64,000 nucleotides of DNA from Nocardia camponoti (GCF_014646135.1 NZ_BMMW01000003.1:469025-533024); one strand, 5' to 3'. Shown: positions 1 to 8,645, numbered from the stretch's first letter. A program made the numbers and translations. The notes: generated by a model not told the origin, from the letters alone.

Positions 1-517
1 CGAGCAGGATCGCATTTCGATCATGATCGCCGAGGCCGAGGAGAAGGCGTTCGCGCTGCTCGCCTTGCAGGCGCCCGTCGCTGGCGACCTGCGTCAGGTG
101 GTTAGTGCGATTCAGATCGTCGGCGATGTCAACCGGATGGGCGCGCTCGCGCTGCATGTCGCCAAGGCCGCGCGTCGCCGTCATCCGGCACACGTGCTGC
201 CCGAGGCCGTCAACGGGTACTTCGCTGAGATGGGCCGCATCGCGGTCAGCATGGGTGCTGGCGCGAAAGAGGTGCTCGAAACCCGCGACCCTGCCCGAGC
301 CGCCCAGCTCGACCAGGACGACGAGGCGATGGACGACCTCCACCAGCACCTGTTCACGCTGCTGATGGACCGCGACTGGAAGCACGGCGTAGCCGCAGCC
401 GTCGACGTGACGCTGCTTGGCCGCTACTACGAGCGCTTCGCCGACCACGCGGTTGAGATTGGCCGACGCGTGATCTTCCTCGTGACGGGCGTGCTGCCCA
501 CCGAAGAGGCGCTGTAA
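1..517 (+). CDS. phoU: Phosphate transport accessory protein PhoU, 5'-truncated by window edge
   Basis: The reading frame is open from base 2 and ends at TAA 515-517, giving about 171 C-terminal residues of a roughly 220-residue family. The visible part has the helical repeat features of PhoU, including the segment APVAGDLRQVVSAIQIVGD and the C-terminal YYERFADHAVEIG, whose E and D residues bind metal in the family. PhoU damps Pst-dependent phosphate signalling and uptake at the membrane. It faces pstB and is not in the pst operon, as is the case for phoY2 and phoT of M. tuberculosis. The true start lies outside the window. Confidence 0.93.
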   Translation, partial: EQDRISIMIAEAEEKAFALLALQAPVAGDLRQVVSAIQIVGDVNRMGALALHVAKAARRRHPAHVLPEAVNGYFAEMGRIAVSMGAGAKEVLETRDPARAAQLDQDDEAMDDLHQHLFTLLMDRDWKHGVAAAVDVTLLGRYYERFADHAVEIGRRVIFLVTGVLPTEEAL

Positions 518-523
518 GAGAAA

Positions 524-566
524 CGCGAAAGCCGCCGTGACTCAAGGAGTTACGGCGGCTTTCGCG
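524..566. terminator. Bidirectional terminator between phoU and pstB
   Basis: A perfect 15-bp stem (524-538 with 552-566) continues through a G-U pair into a 4-bp stem around a 3-nt loop. The stem begins CGCGAAA and ends TTTCGCG, so it supplies A/T flanks on both strands. It sits between convergent phoU and pstB and probably stops both transcripts. Confidence 0.85.
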
Positions 567-578
567 CTGATGAGACCT

Positions 579-1355
579 TTATCCGAAGCGGCCCGAGATG
601 TAGTCCTCGGTCGCCCGCTGCGTCGGGTTCGAGAAGATGCGCTCGGTGTCGTCGATCTCGACCAGTCGACCCGGCTTGCCCTGGGCTTCCAGGTTGAAGA
701 AGCCGGTCTGGTCGCTCACGCGCGCCGCCTGCTGCATGTTGTGCGTGACGATGACGATCGTGAACTCCTTCTTGAGTTCAGTGATCAGGTCTTCGATCGC
801 CAGGGTCGAGATGGGGTCAAGCGCCGAACACGGCTCGTCCATGAGCAGCACGTCGGGCGAAACCGCGATCGCACGGGCGATGCACAGACGCTGCTGCTGA
901 CCACCCGAAAGGCCGCCGCCCGGCTTGTCGAGACGGTCCTTGACCTCGTTCCACAGGTTCGCGCCACGCAGCGAGCGTTCGGCGACCTCGTCGAGTTCCT
1001 TCTTGTTGCGCACGCCCTGCAACTTCAGGCCCGCGACGACGTTGTCGCGAATCGACATCGTCGGGAACGGGTTCGGGCGCTGGAACACCATGCCGATCGT
1101 GCGACGCACACCGACCGGGTCGATCTGCGAACCGTAGATGTCTTCGCCGTCGAGCAGCACCGCGCCTTCGACGCGCGCGTTCGGCGTGACCTCGTGCATG
1201 CGGTTGAGCGAACGCAGCACGGTCGACTTACCGCAACCCGAAGGACCGATGAAGGCGGTGACGCTGCGCGGCAGCACCGTCAGGTCCACGTTCGACACGG
1301 CGTGGAACTTGCCGTAGTAGATGTTGAGATCTTTGACGTCGATCCGCTTGGCCAT
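579..1355 (-). CDS. pstB: Phosphate ABC transporter ATP-binding protein PstB
   Basis: This 258-residue ATPase energises high-affinity phosphate import through PstC-PstA on the cytoplasmic face. Walker A GPSGCGKS is at residues 37-44, the signature LSGGQQQR near 147, Walker B LLMDEP follows, and the H-loop is in IVIVTHNM. The start MAKRIDVKD is chosen because it gives the family length of about 258; the frame stays open upstream but reads into pstA. It is the last gene of pstSCAB, 20 nt after pstA. Confidence 0.95.
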   Translation of the reverse strand: MAKRIDVKDLNIYYGKFHAVSNVDLTVLPRSVTAFIGPSGCGKSTVLRSLNRMHEVTPNARVEGAVLLDGEDIYGSQIDPVGVRRTIGMVFQRPNPFPTMSIRDNVVAGLKLQGVRNKKELDEVAERSLRGANLWNEVKDRLDKPGGGLSGGQQQRLCIARAIAVSPDVLLMDEPCSALDPISTLAIEDLITELKKEFTIVIVTHNMQQAARVSDQTGFFNLEAQGKPGRLVEIDDTERIFSNPTQRATEDYISGRFG

Positions 1356-1375
1356 GAGGTAATCCGTTTCGCTTC

Positions 1376-2281
1376 TTATCGGTTCCGGGTGAGCAGCTTG
1401 TTGACCACGGCGGCCGCCGCGTAGAGCAGCGCGATGAGCAGGATCAGCGTGAGCGCCGCACCCCAGACTCGTGCGCGACCCGCGGGCTCGGGGTTGGCCA
1501 GCTCTTGGTAGATCAGCAGCGGCAGCGAAGCCATGTTGCCGTCGAAGATGTTCTGGTTGATCGACTTCGAGTAGCCGACGAGCACGAGCACCGGCGCGGT
1601 TTCGCCCATGACGCGGGCGATGGAAAGCAGGATGCCGCTGATCATGCCGGGCAGCGCGGTCGGGATGACGATCCGCAGGATGGTCTTCCACTTCGGCACG
1701 CCAAGCGCGTAGGACGCTTCGCGCAGCTCATCGGGGACGAGCTTGAGCATTTCCTCGCTCGACCGCACGACGACGGGCAGCATCAGCAGCACCAGCGCGA
1801 GCGACACCGCGAACGAGCTTTGCGGCATGCCGAGCGTGGCGATCCACAGCGCGAAGATGAACAGCGCCGCGACGATCGACGGGACACCGGCGAGGATGTC
1901 GACCATGAACGTGGTGACCTTCGCGAGGCGGCCACGTCCGTATTCGACGAGGTAAACAGCGGCCATCACGCCAAGCGGCACCGCGATCAGCGACGCGACG
2001 AGCGACTGCACGATCGTGCCGTAGATGGCGTGATACACGCCGCCACCGGTCTGATCAGGCAGGATGCCCTTCTGCGAGTTGAGCCACCAGTCCGAAGACA
2101 AGACGGTGCTCAAACCCTTACTAAGCACGAGCCCGAGGACCCAACCGAGCGGGATCAGCGCGATCAGAAACGCGAGCCACACCAGCGCCGACGCGAGGTT
2201 GTTCTTGATGCGACGCGCGGTGCTGAGCTGACGGAACGTGGGTGCCTTGACCGGACGGTCGAGCAGGTTTGACGCGGACAT
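1376..2281 (-). CDS. pstA: Phosphate ABC transporter permease PstA
   Basis: This 301-residue integral membrane protein has about six hydrophobic segments and the permease EAA-type loop (EASYALGVPKWKTILRIV). It pairs with PstC to form the phosphate channel. The ATG shares one base with the pstC stop (TGATG), which indicates translational coupling. Family and position in pstSCAB agree. Confidence 0.95.
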   Translation of the reverse strand: MSASNLLDRPVKAPTFRQLSTARRIKNNLASALVWLAFLIALIPLGWVLGLVLSKGLSTVLSSDWWLNSQKGILPDQTGGGVYHAIYGTIVQSLVASLIAVPLGVMAAVYLVEYGRGRLAKVTTFMVDILAGVPSIVAALFIFALWIATLGMPQSSFAVSLALVLLMLPVVVRSSEEMLKLVPDELREASYALGVPKWKTILRIVIPTALPGMISGILLSIARVMGETAPVLVLVGYSKSINQNIFDGNMASLPLLIYQELANPEPAGRARVWGAALTLILLIALLYAAAAVVNKLLTRNR

Positions 2282-3333
2282 CAGCCGTTGACCCTTCCAC
2301 CGGACGCCAAGCGAGCGAGCGCGTTGACGATGAAGGTGAGTGCGAAGAGCACGAAGCCCGCCGCGATGTAGGCACCGGTCGGCAGCGGCTGGGAGAACTC
2401 AGACGCGGCCGAGGCGATCTTGGAAGCGAAGGTGTAGCCGCCGTCGAACAGCGACCATTCGCCGGGAATCGGTGCGGTACGCAGCACGACGAGCACCGCG
2501 ATGGTTTCACCGAGCGCGCGGCCGAGGCCGAGCATCGAACCGGCGATCACACCGCTGCGGCCGTATGGCAGCACGGTCATGCGAACGACTTCCCACTTGG
2601 TCGCGCCGAGCGCTTGCGCGGCTTCGACGTGAGCGCGTGGCGTGAGCGCGAAGACTTCACGCGACACCGACGTGATGATCGGCAGGATCATCACCGCGAG
2701 CACGATGCCCGCGGTGAAAATGGTGCCGCCGCCGGTGATCGAGACGTTGCCGTCGGAGAACAGGAAGAACCAGCCGAGGTTCTTATTCAAAAACTCCTGC
2801 ACCGGCGCGATCTTCGGCGCGAGCACGAGGAAGCCCCACAGACCGAACACGATGGAGGGGACCGCCGCGAGGAGGTCGACCAGCATCGTGAACGGCTTAG
2901 CCAGCTGCTTTGGCGCGTACTGGGTGAGGAACAGCGCAACACCGACGCCGATCGGCACCGCGATAACGAGCGCGAACACCGCGCTCAGCACCGTGACCAT
3001 AAACAGGTCACGGATGCCGAAGCGCAGGTGGTTCGCGTCGTTGGTGATGAAGTCGGCGCTGGTGAAGAAGTTGACCTCGTCAGCCCTGAGTGAAGGCACC
3101 GCGCGGATCAACAGGAACAGCGCGATCAGCGCGATCGCGGCGACGATCGTCGCGCCCGCCGCCGTAGCGAGCCAACGGAAGATCGTTTCCGCCGAGTCGC
3201 GACGGCCGTGACGCACTCCGGCCGGGGCCGGGTCGGTGTTCGGTTCAGTCGGCATATGCGCAGTATCTCCGGCCACCCGCCGGACCGGCGAATTCGCTGG
3301 TCCGGCGGCGGCCACCTCAGGGTGCATGGTCAT
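2281..3333 (-). CDS. pstC: Phosphate ABC transporter permease PstC
   Basis: This 350-residue permease has a polar N-terminal tail of about 55 residues and six or more membrane spans; the EAA loop reads EAAQALGATKWEVVRM. It is the partner of PstA in the channel. Two starts are possible: the ATG at 3333 used here, 13 nt after pstS, or an internal ATG at 3255 that has GGAGA about 10 nt upstream. The second would remove 26 unconserved residues. Confidence 0.94.
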   Translation of the reverse strand: MTMHPEVAAAGPANSPVRRVAGDTAHMPTEPNTDPAPAGVRHGRRDSAETIFRWLATAAGATIVAAIALIALFLLIRAVPSLRADEVNFFTSADFITNDANHLRFGIRDLFMVTVLSAVFALVIAVPIGVGVALFLTQYAPKQLAKPFTMLVDLLAAVPSIVFGLWGFLVLAPKIAPVQEFLNKNLGWFFLFSDGNVSITGGGTIFTAGIVLAVMILPIITSVSREVFALTPRAHVEAAQALGATKWEVVRMTVLPYGRSGVIAGSMLGLGRALGETIAVLVVLRTAPIPGEWSLFDGGYTFASKIASAASEFSQPLPTGAYIAAGFVLFALTFIVNALARLASGGRVNG

Positions 3334-3346
3334 TTCATCGCCGCGA

Positions 3347-4456
3347 TCAGGAGATGGCGTTGACCGCGGTGGTCAGCTTGGTCTTGAACGCGTCGGGCAG
3401 CGGCACGTAGCCCGCGTCGGCGAGACCGGCCTGGCCGTTGGTGACGACCGAGGTCAGGAACGCCTTGACGGCCTTGCTGGTGTCGGCATCGGCGTACTTG
3501 CTGCACACGATCTCGTAGGTCGCCATGACGATCGGGTAGGCACCCGCGGTGGTCGGCTTGTAGAACGAGCTGGTGTCGAGGACGAGGTCGTTGCCCTGGC
3601 CCTTGATCTTGACGCCGTCGATCGACTTACCGGCCGACTCGGCGGTGAGCTTGACCGGGTCCTTGCTCGCCGAGGTGATGATCTGCGAGATCGAAAGGCC
3701 CTGAGCCTTCGCGAAGGACCACTCGTTGTAGGTGATCGAGTTCTTGGTCGACTTCACCGCGGCCGATGTGCCCTCGTTGCCCTTGGCACCCTCACCGACA
3801 CCGCCGGCGAACGACTTGCCCGCGCCCTTGCCCCACGCGCCGTCAGACGCGGCGTCGAGGTAGAGCTGGAAGTTGTCAGTGGTGCCCGACTCGTCGGAGC
3901 GGAAGATCACGGCGATCTTGTCCGAGGGGAGCTTGGCGTTGGGGTTGAGCGCCTTGATCTCGGGCGCGTCCCAGGTGGTGACCGAGCCGTTGAACACCTT
4001 GGCGGCGGTCGGGCCGTCGAGGACCAGGTCGGTGACGCCGTCGACGTTGTAGGTGATGGCGATCGGGCCGAAGACGGTCGGCAGGTTCCACGCCGGGCTC
4101 GCGCAACGCTCGGCGGCCTTGGCGACCTCACCCTTCTTCTCGCTCAGCGGCGAGTCCGAACCACCGAAGTCGGTCTGGTTACCGGTGAAGTCGTTGACGC
4201 CAGCGCCCGAACCCGATGAGGTGTAGTTGAGGGTGTAGCCGTCGCAGTTCTGCTCGTACGCGGCGACGAAACGCTCCATGGCGTTCTTCTGCGACGAGGC
4301 ACCCGATGCCTTGAGCGCCTTCTTGCCACCGCACGCGACGCTGGTGTTGGCGGCGGTGTCGCCGCTGGTGGTGTTGTTGTCGCTACCACAGGCGGTCAGG
4401 GTCATGGCGCCCGCGGCAAAGATGCCGACGATGGCGCTGGTGCGCTTCAAGTTCAC
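3347..4456 (-). CDS. pstS: Phosphate-binding lipoprotein PstS
   Basis: This 369-residue extracytoplasmic receptor delivers phosphate to PstCA. The GTG start has GGAGGA just upstream. A signal peptide ends in lipobox LTAC with Cys23 as the lipidated residue. Phosphate-pocket motifs are visible: SSGSGAG near residue 80, GSDSPLSE and RSDESGTTDNF. It is the first gene of pstSCAB, and a PHO-box-like repeat lies about 118 nt upstream, which fits control by phosphate starvation. Confidence 0.95.
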   Translation of the reverse strand: MNLKRTSAIVGIFAAGAMTLTACGSDNNTTSGDTAANTSVACGGKKALKASGASSQKNAMERFVAAYEQNCDGYTLNYTSSGSGAGVNDFTGNQTDFGGSDSPLSEKKGEVAKAAERCASPAWNLPTVFGPIAITYNVDGVTDLVLDGPTAAKVFNGSVTTWDAPEIKALNPNAKLPSDKIAVIFRSDESGTTDNFQLYLDAASDGAWGKGAGKSFAGGVGEGAKGNEGTSAAVKSTKNSITYNEWSFAKAQGLSISQIITSASKDPVKLTAESAGKSIDGVKIKGQGNDLVLDTSSFYKPTTAGAYPIVMATYEIVCSKYADADTSKAVKAFLTSVVTNGQAGLADAGYVPLPDAFKTKLTTAVNAIS

Positions 4457-4573
4457 TGTTCCTCCGACATTGCTGGCTACTCGCTCGGTCCCTCACCGGC
4501 CCGGGCGAGAAGGCGACAGCTGTGCCGCCCAGAAGTAACGTAAGGTTCTCCGGTTGACAGTTGGCCCGACGTC

Positions 4574-4591
4574 GGTTAACGGGAAATGAAC
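4574..4591 (-). promoter_or_regulatory. PHO-box-like direct repeat upstream of pstS
   Basis: On the minus strand two 7-mers, GTTCATT and GTTAACC, are separated by TCCC, an 11-nt period. This matches the GTTCACC direct-repeat layout of actinobacterial PhoP/RegX3-type sites. A possible -10, TACGTT, lies about 32 nt downstream at 4537-4542, still about 80 nt before the pstS start. Confidence 0.55.
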
Positions 4592-4668
4592 ACCCCGGCG
4601 CTAAACGGGCCGCGAATGGGCGCTTTGCCGCAGTTTTACTCGGCAGTTGCCAGTTGGTGTGAGTTAGC

Positions 4669-5580
4669 TCATTGACGCGTGTACGCGACGTCAATGTGGG
4701 CGGGCGCGAACCCGAGCTTGGTATATGTCGCGACCGCCGCGGTGTTGTCGGCCTCGGTATAGAGCAGAACCTCGGTGAGTCCGGCGTCGCGCAGGTGATG
4801 CAGCCCGACGAGCGTCAGTAACTTGCCAAGCCCCCTACCCTGCGCGGCGGGGTCGATGCCGACCACGTACACCTCGCCAGCGGGCGCGGCGTCGGGATGG
4901 GCTTTCGTCCAGTGGAAGCCGAGCAACTGGGTCGGGTTTGCGGCGTCGAAGGCGAGGAATAAGCCAGCCGGGTCGAACCAGGACTCGTCACGTCGAACGG
5001 CGATGTCGCGTTCGGTCCATCCGCCCTGTTCGGGGTGCCAGGAGAAGGCCGCGTTGTTGACGCGCAGCAGTTCGGCGTCGTCGGCTGGACCCGCGTAGGT
5101 GCGAAGAAGGACGTCAGCGGGAACGTCCACGTCAGGTAGCTCATTGTTTGCTAGTGGTCGACGCATCTGCCAAAGCTCGCGCGCTGTCGTCAGACCGAGC
5201 TTGCCAGCCACCGCCTTCGCCGCAGGTCGATCGCCATGCGCCCATACGCGAGCACCCGCGCCACCTTTGGTCAGCGCGGCGTCGACAAGCGAAGCGCCGA
5301 GTCCGTTGTCGCGCGCGGCCGGGTCGACAGCGACCTCGGCCATCGCGGGGTGATCACCATGTGCCGCAACAAGATTCGCGTAGCCGACCACGTCGCCGTC
5401 GTGTTCGGCGAGCAGATGCGCGACGCCGGGCTCGGCCGTTGCCAACGACAGCACGGCCTGCTCGGAAACCGAAGCGACGCCGTCAGCCGAGCGTGCTCGA
5501 TCGAGGAGCGCGCGCACCTTCGCGGCACGATCGGCGTCGAGCGCGTCGAGCCAGGTCAGGGTTGCCGCGTCGGTCATCAT
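4669..5580 (-). CDS. mshD: Mycothiol synthase MshD
   Basis: This 303-residue enzyme contains two GNAT acetyltransferase domains and transfers acetyl from acetyl-CoA to Cys-GlcN-Ins, the last step of mycothiol synthesis. The C-terminal domain carries the acetyl-CoA loop (VVGIDPAAQGRGLGKLLT, about residues 230-250); the N-terminal domain has a similar but weaker loop (VDPAARDNGLGASLVDAAL). GGAG precedes the first of two adjacent ATG codons. Length and its place between pst and glnR match the mycobacterial arrangement. Confidence 0.93.
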   Translation of the reverse strand: MMTDAATLTWLDALDADRAAKVRALLDRARSADGVASVSEQAVLSLATAEPGVAHLLAEHDGDVVGYANLVAAHGDHPAMAEVAVDPAARDNGLGASLVDAALTKGGAGARVWAHGDRPAAKAVAGKLGLTTARELWQMRRPLANNELPDVDVPADVLLRTYAGPADDAELLRVNNAAFSWHPEQGGWTERDIAVRRDESWFDPAGLFLAFDAANPTQLLGFHWTKAHPDAAPAGEVYVVGIDPAAQGRGLGKLLTLVGLHHLRDAGLTEVLLYTEADNTAAVATYTKLGFAPAHIDVAYTRQ

Positions 5581-5671
5581 CGCTCCAAGGTCTGGCGGGG
5601 AGAACGTCCGACGGTACGTCGATAGGCCACGCGAGCGCCAGCGTTGACCGCGCCGCGCACATAACTCGGAC

Positions 5672-6430
5672 CTACAGCGCGCCGTTCAGCGGACCAACCG
5701 GCGCGTCATGCTCAACATCGGGGTCGACGAACGTGACCGTCTCAGTCTTCGCCGCGGCCGACCGCGCCGGACGAACCGCCTTGTAGCCGACGTTGCGCAC
5801 GGTGCCGATGAGCGATTCGTACTCGCTGCCGAGCTTGGCGCGCAGCCGCCGAACGTGCACGTCGACCGTGCGCGTACCGCCGAAGAAGTCGTATCCCCAC
5901 ACCTCTTGCAGCAGCTGAGCGCGGGTGAAAACCCGACCCGCGTGCTGGGCGAGGTACTTGAGGAGCTCGAACTCCTTGTAGGTGAGGTCAAGCGGACGAC
6001 CACGCAGGCGGGCGGTGTAGGTGCCCTCGTCGATCACAAGCTCACCGAGCGTGATCTTGCCGGTATTCTCCGGGCTCGCGACGCCACCGTTGCGGCCGAC
6101 GAGCAGACGCAGTCGCGCGTCCAACTCGGCCGGGCCGGTGCCGGGGAGCAGGATGTCATCGAGACCCCAGTCGGCGTTCACCGCGACAAGGCCACCTTCG
6201 GTCAGCACCGCGACCACGGGCACCGACGATCCGGTACTGCCAAGCAGCCTGCACAAACCACGCGCGGCGGCGAGGTCGATGCGCGCGTCAACTAGCGCGA
6301 CATCGGCACTCCCAGCCTCAAGCAATGAGGAAACCTCAGTCGGAGCGGGGCGCACGTTGTGCGCGAGCAGGGTCAACGACGGCAACACCACATCGGGGTT
6401 GGGGTCGGAGGTCAGTAGGAGCAGCTCCAT
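5672..6430 (-). CDS. glnR: Orphan OmpR-family regulator GlnR
   Basis: This 252-residue protein has an atypical receiver-like domain (about 1-115) with Asp48 in ALVDAR, and a winged-helix DNA-binding domain (about 125-215, ending RTVDVHVRRLRAKL). In actinobacteria GlnR controls nitrogen-assimilation genes without a partner kinase. No sensor kinase lies nearby, and the neighbours mshD and lmeA match the M. tuberculosis glnR locus (Rv0818). AGGAGGAG is present just upstream of the ATG. A C-terminal tail of about 35 acidic/proline residues is unconserved. Confidence 0.88.
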   Translation of the reverse strand: MELLLLTSDPNPDVVLPSLTLLAHNVRPAPTEVSSLLEAGSADVALVDARIDLAAARGLCRLLGSTGSSVPVVAVLTEGGLVAVNADWGLDDILLPGTGPAELDARLRLLVGRNGGVASPENTGKITLGELVIDEGTYTARLRGRPLDLTYKEFELLKYLAQHAGRVFTRAQLLQEVWGYDFFGGTRTVDVHVRRLRAKLGSEYESLIGTVRNVGYKAVRPARSAAAKTETVTFVDPDVEHDAPVGPLNGAL

Positions 6431-6597
6431 TGGGCTCTCCTCCTATCTCGTAGCTCCGCGGACGCACGCAGCCGCGGAAAGAGCTACGTCGCCGAAACAC
6501 AGGTAAGTCGTGTGCAACATTAGCCTGTGCGGCGCCACTACCTCGTTACATGGGGCGCACTTGGCTCTAACTCGTTGGGCGTCGATACAGTTGCCCT

Positions 6598-7443
6598 ATG
6601 CGCAAGCTGATCATCGGGCTGCTTTGCCTGGCCGGTTTGGCGGTGGTGATCGATTTCGGCGCCGCCGCGTACTCGGAGTACCACGTGTCGCGTCAGCTAC
6701 GAGCTGGCGCCGAGCTGTCGGCCGACCCGGAAGTCACCTTTCACGGCTTTCCGTTCTTCGCACAGGCCACGGCTGGCCGTTACGACGACGTGACGATTCG
6801 CGCCCGCAGCATGCGCCCCGACATCCCGGGTGAGATCGCGCTTGAGGCAACACTTTCGGGACTCCATGTCCCGACTAGTCGCCTGCTCGACGGGTCGGCT
6901 CGTTCGGTTGTCGTCGAGTCAATCGACGCGAAAATGGCCATCGAACCCACCGAACTTGGTCGCCTTTTCGGCATCCCCGATTTGCAGGTGCTCGGCCCGC
7001 CCGCCGACAAGTCTGACGGCACCGGCGGCTCCGGCGGTTCGGGCGTAACGACCTCCGGCGTGCACGTACTTAAGGGCACGTTGCCGATCGCGCCCAACGG
7101 TCGCATCTACCCGCCGGGCGTCACACCAGTGGGCAATGTCACGCGTGTTCCGGTGCAGGTAGAGGCCGATTTGTCCCTCGACGGCGACAAAATCCGCATC
7201 GAAGCCACCCGTTTCTACAACGACGCGACGACCACCGCCGATACCCCGGCAACGTCGACCAAGATCGACATCGCCGAAGCCGACCGCGCCGCTGTCCTCG
7301 CGCGCTTCAGCCGCACGATCGACACGAAAGAGTTGCCCTTCGGCATCGCACCCACCCATGTTGAGGCAAAGGGTGGTCAGATCATCGTTGAAGGGATTGG
7401 CAGGAACGTCACCATCGACCTCGACCGATTGCGGCAACCATGA
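6598..7443 (+). CDS. lmeA: LmeA-type DUF2993 lipoglycan protein
   Basis: This 281-residue protein has an N-terminal hydrophobic anchor or signal (about 5-24) followed by a DUF2993 beta-rich domain (HGFPFFAQATAGRYDDVTI). In mycobacteria LmeA is a periplasmic phosphoinositide-binding factor needed for normal mannan length of lipomannan. A Gly/Ser-rich linker at about 137-150 is variable. It appears leaderless: TACAGT (6586-6591) lies 6 nt before the ATG. The stop overlaps the next start (ATGA), so it is coupled to the thioredoxin gene. Confidence 0.85.
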   Translation: MRKLIIGLLCLAGLAVVIDFGAAAYSEYHVSRQLRAGAELSADPEVTFHGFPFFAQATAGRYDDVTIRARSMRPDIPGEIALEATLSGLHVPTSRLLDGSARSVVVESIDAKMAIEPTELGRLFGIPDLQVLGPPADKSDGTGGSGGSGVTTSGVHVLKGTLPIAPNGRIYPPGVTPVGNVTRVPVQVEADLSLDGDKIRIEATRFYNDATTTADTPATSTKIDIAEADRAAVLARFSRTIDTKELPFGIAPTHVEAKGGQIIVEGIGRNVTIDLDRLRQP

Positions 7444-7877
7444 TCGAACTCGCGATTCTGCTAGCGGTGATCGCCGTCGCGATCGCGGTTGGCCTGCTCC
7501 TGCGTCGCAATCAGGGTCGTATCAAGGCCGCTGACACGCTGCAACCCACGTCATCGACGCGAACCCAGCTGCTCAGCGAGGCGGGCATCGACGGAACGGC
7601 CCCCGCCGTGCTGCACTTCTCGGCCGACTGGTGTGGCCCGTGCGCCGCCGTGCAACGCGTTGTCGCCGCGGTGACCGCCGAACTGGGCGACACCGCGCGC
7701 CCGCCACGCGACATCGAGGTCGACATCGACGCCAACCCCGACCTCGCCCGCGAGCTCAACGTGCTTTCCCTACCGACGACGTTCGTCTTCGACGACAACG
7801 CGACCGAACGCTTCCGCATCTCCGGCGTGCCGAAAGCCACCGACCTGCGTTCGGCGTTAACCCCACTCACCGCTTGA
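7440..7877 (+). CDS. Membrane-anchored thioredoxin-family protein
   Basis: This 145-residue protein has one N-terminal membrane helix (about 3-21) and a thioredoxin domain with WCGPC (Cys65 and Cys68) and the cis-proline region SLPTTFVF. It is likely a thiol-disulfide oxidoreductase at the membrane; the orientation of the domain is not evident. Its ATG overlaps the lmeA stop by 4 nt. The M. tuberculosis equivalent in this position is called thiX. Confidence 0.88.
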   Translation: MIELAILLAVIAVAIAVGLLLRRNQGRIKAADTLQPTSSTRTQLLSEAGIDGTAPAVLHFSADWCGPCAAVQRVVAAVTAELGDTARPPRDIEVDIDANPDLARELNVLSLPTTFVFDDNATERFRISGVPKATDLRSALTPLTA

Positions 7878-7890
7878 TGTGGGAGGGGGC

Positions 7891-7929
7891 TTGCCCATTG
7901 TCCGCTCGGACCGGGTAAACTACCTCTCG
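7891..7929 (+). promoter_or_regulatory. Promoter of leaderless poly-Cys leader and sulfur operon
   Basis: The -10 hexamer TAAACT is at 7916-7921 and is followed by exactly 7 nt and then the GTG at 7929, so transcription probably starts on the initiation codon. A weak -35 (TTGCCC, 7891-7896) lies 19 nt upstream of the -10. Confidence 0.7.
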
Positions 7930-8015
7930 TGCAATCCAGCCACGAGCTCATGCTCACCCGACGCCGCACAGTTGACCTGTGTCGCCTCGGCGGTTGTTGC
8001 TGCCTGTGCCGCTAA
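7929..8015 (+). CDS. Poly-cysteine leader peptide (28 aa), cysteine-responsive attenuator type
   Basis: A leaderless GTG opens a 28-codon frame ending LCRLGGCCCLCR and TAA at 8013-8015, with five cysteines in the last eleven codons. It stands 133 nt before DUF4395-cysA2-sseC. In mycobacteria, leaderless poly-cysteine short ORFs upstream of sulfur operons act as cysteine-responsive attenuators: stalling at the Cys codons changes downstream expression. Position, leaderless start, RRR-TVDLC lead-in and Cys cluster all agree. The peptide itself need not have a function. Confidence 0.85.
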   Translation: MQSSHELMLTRRRTVDLCRLGGCCCLCR

Positions 8016-8016
8016 T

Positions 8017-8059
8017 CGGTTGGCCCGCTCTCGCCTCTTGTTGAGACGTGTCCCAACCG
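8017..8059 (+). promoter_or_regulatory. Candidate attenuator hairpin after poly-Cys leader
   Basis: CGGTTGG (8017-8023) pairs with CCAACCG (8053-8059), starting two bases after the leader stop codon. A ribosome stalled on the Cys codons would cover or free this region. No strong U-tract follows, so the mechanism may be Rho- or translation-based. The pairing is read from sequence only. Confidence 0.45.
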
Positions 8060-8148
8060 CGCAGCTGAAGTTCGTTTGCGTGTGATTTAAACCCCCAGCG
8101 AACTAAGTCCAAGTCAACTGACTCACCTCAGCGCAGGAGCATTGCCTC

Positions 8149-8613
8149 ATGACCATCACCTCGAAACCGACGCAAGTCGATGTTCGCGGTCCGCGCTTCG
8201 TCGCGTGGATAACGACCGGCGTGCTGGTGGCTGTCCTTGTTGTCGCCGCGTTTTCTACGACGCTCGCCGCGATTCTGATTGGCATTCAAGCCGTCGTTTT
8301 CGCGATCGGCGCGCTTCGCGGCCCGGTCAACCACCCCTATGGGCTGATCTACAAGGCGCTTGTCGCGCCTCGCGTCGGCCCGCCTACGGAAACCGAACCC
8401 ATCCCGCCGCTGCGTTTCGCCCAAGCGCTCGGCTTCGTGTTCGCGACCGTCTCCCTGCTGGGCTTTGTGCTCGGCTCCCCGATCGTCGGCGCGGTGTTCG
8501 CCGGCTTCGCCCTGTTCGCAGCGTTTTTGAACGCCGCGTTCGGGGTGTGCCTGGGCTGCCAGATTTATCCGCTGGTGGCTCGCCTCCGGCACTCTGTCCC
8601 GGCACCAAACTGA
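8149..8613 (+). CDS. DUF4395 membrane protein of sulfur operon
   Basis: This 154-residue protein has about four membrane helices and a CLGC motif at 134-137 in the last one, typical of DUF4395 proteins found beside sulfurtransferases. The biochemical role is unknown; the CxxC pair and the neighbours suggest sulfur or thiol handling at the membrane. AGGAG at 8135-8139 is 9 nt before the ATG. It is the first structural gene behind the poly-Cys leader. Confidence 0.8.
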   Translation: MTITSKPTQVDVRGPRFVAWITTGVLVAVLVVAAFSTTLAAILIGIQAVVFAIGALRGPVNHPYGLIYKALVAPRVGPPTETEPIPPLRFAQALGFVFATVSLLGFVLGSPIVGAVFAGFALFAAFLNAAFGVCLGCQIYPLVARLRHSVPAPN

Positions 8614-8645
8614 CCCTCCTGCAAGTCATCTCTGAAAGGAACAAC

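Noticed and set aside
7879..8085. 68-codon plus-strand frame over the poly-Cys leader
   Set aside because: It is a different frame from the leader, has no ribosome site, and starts upstream of the promoter.
8142..8645. N-terminal extension of cysA2 reading across DUF4395
   Set aside because: The extension is a shadow frame of DUF4395; the homologous protein begins at MARSDV with its own ribosome site.
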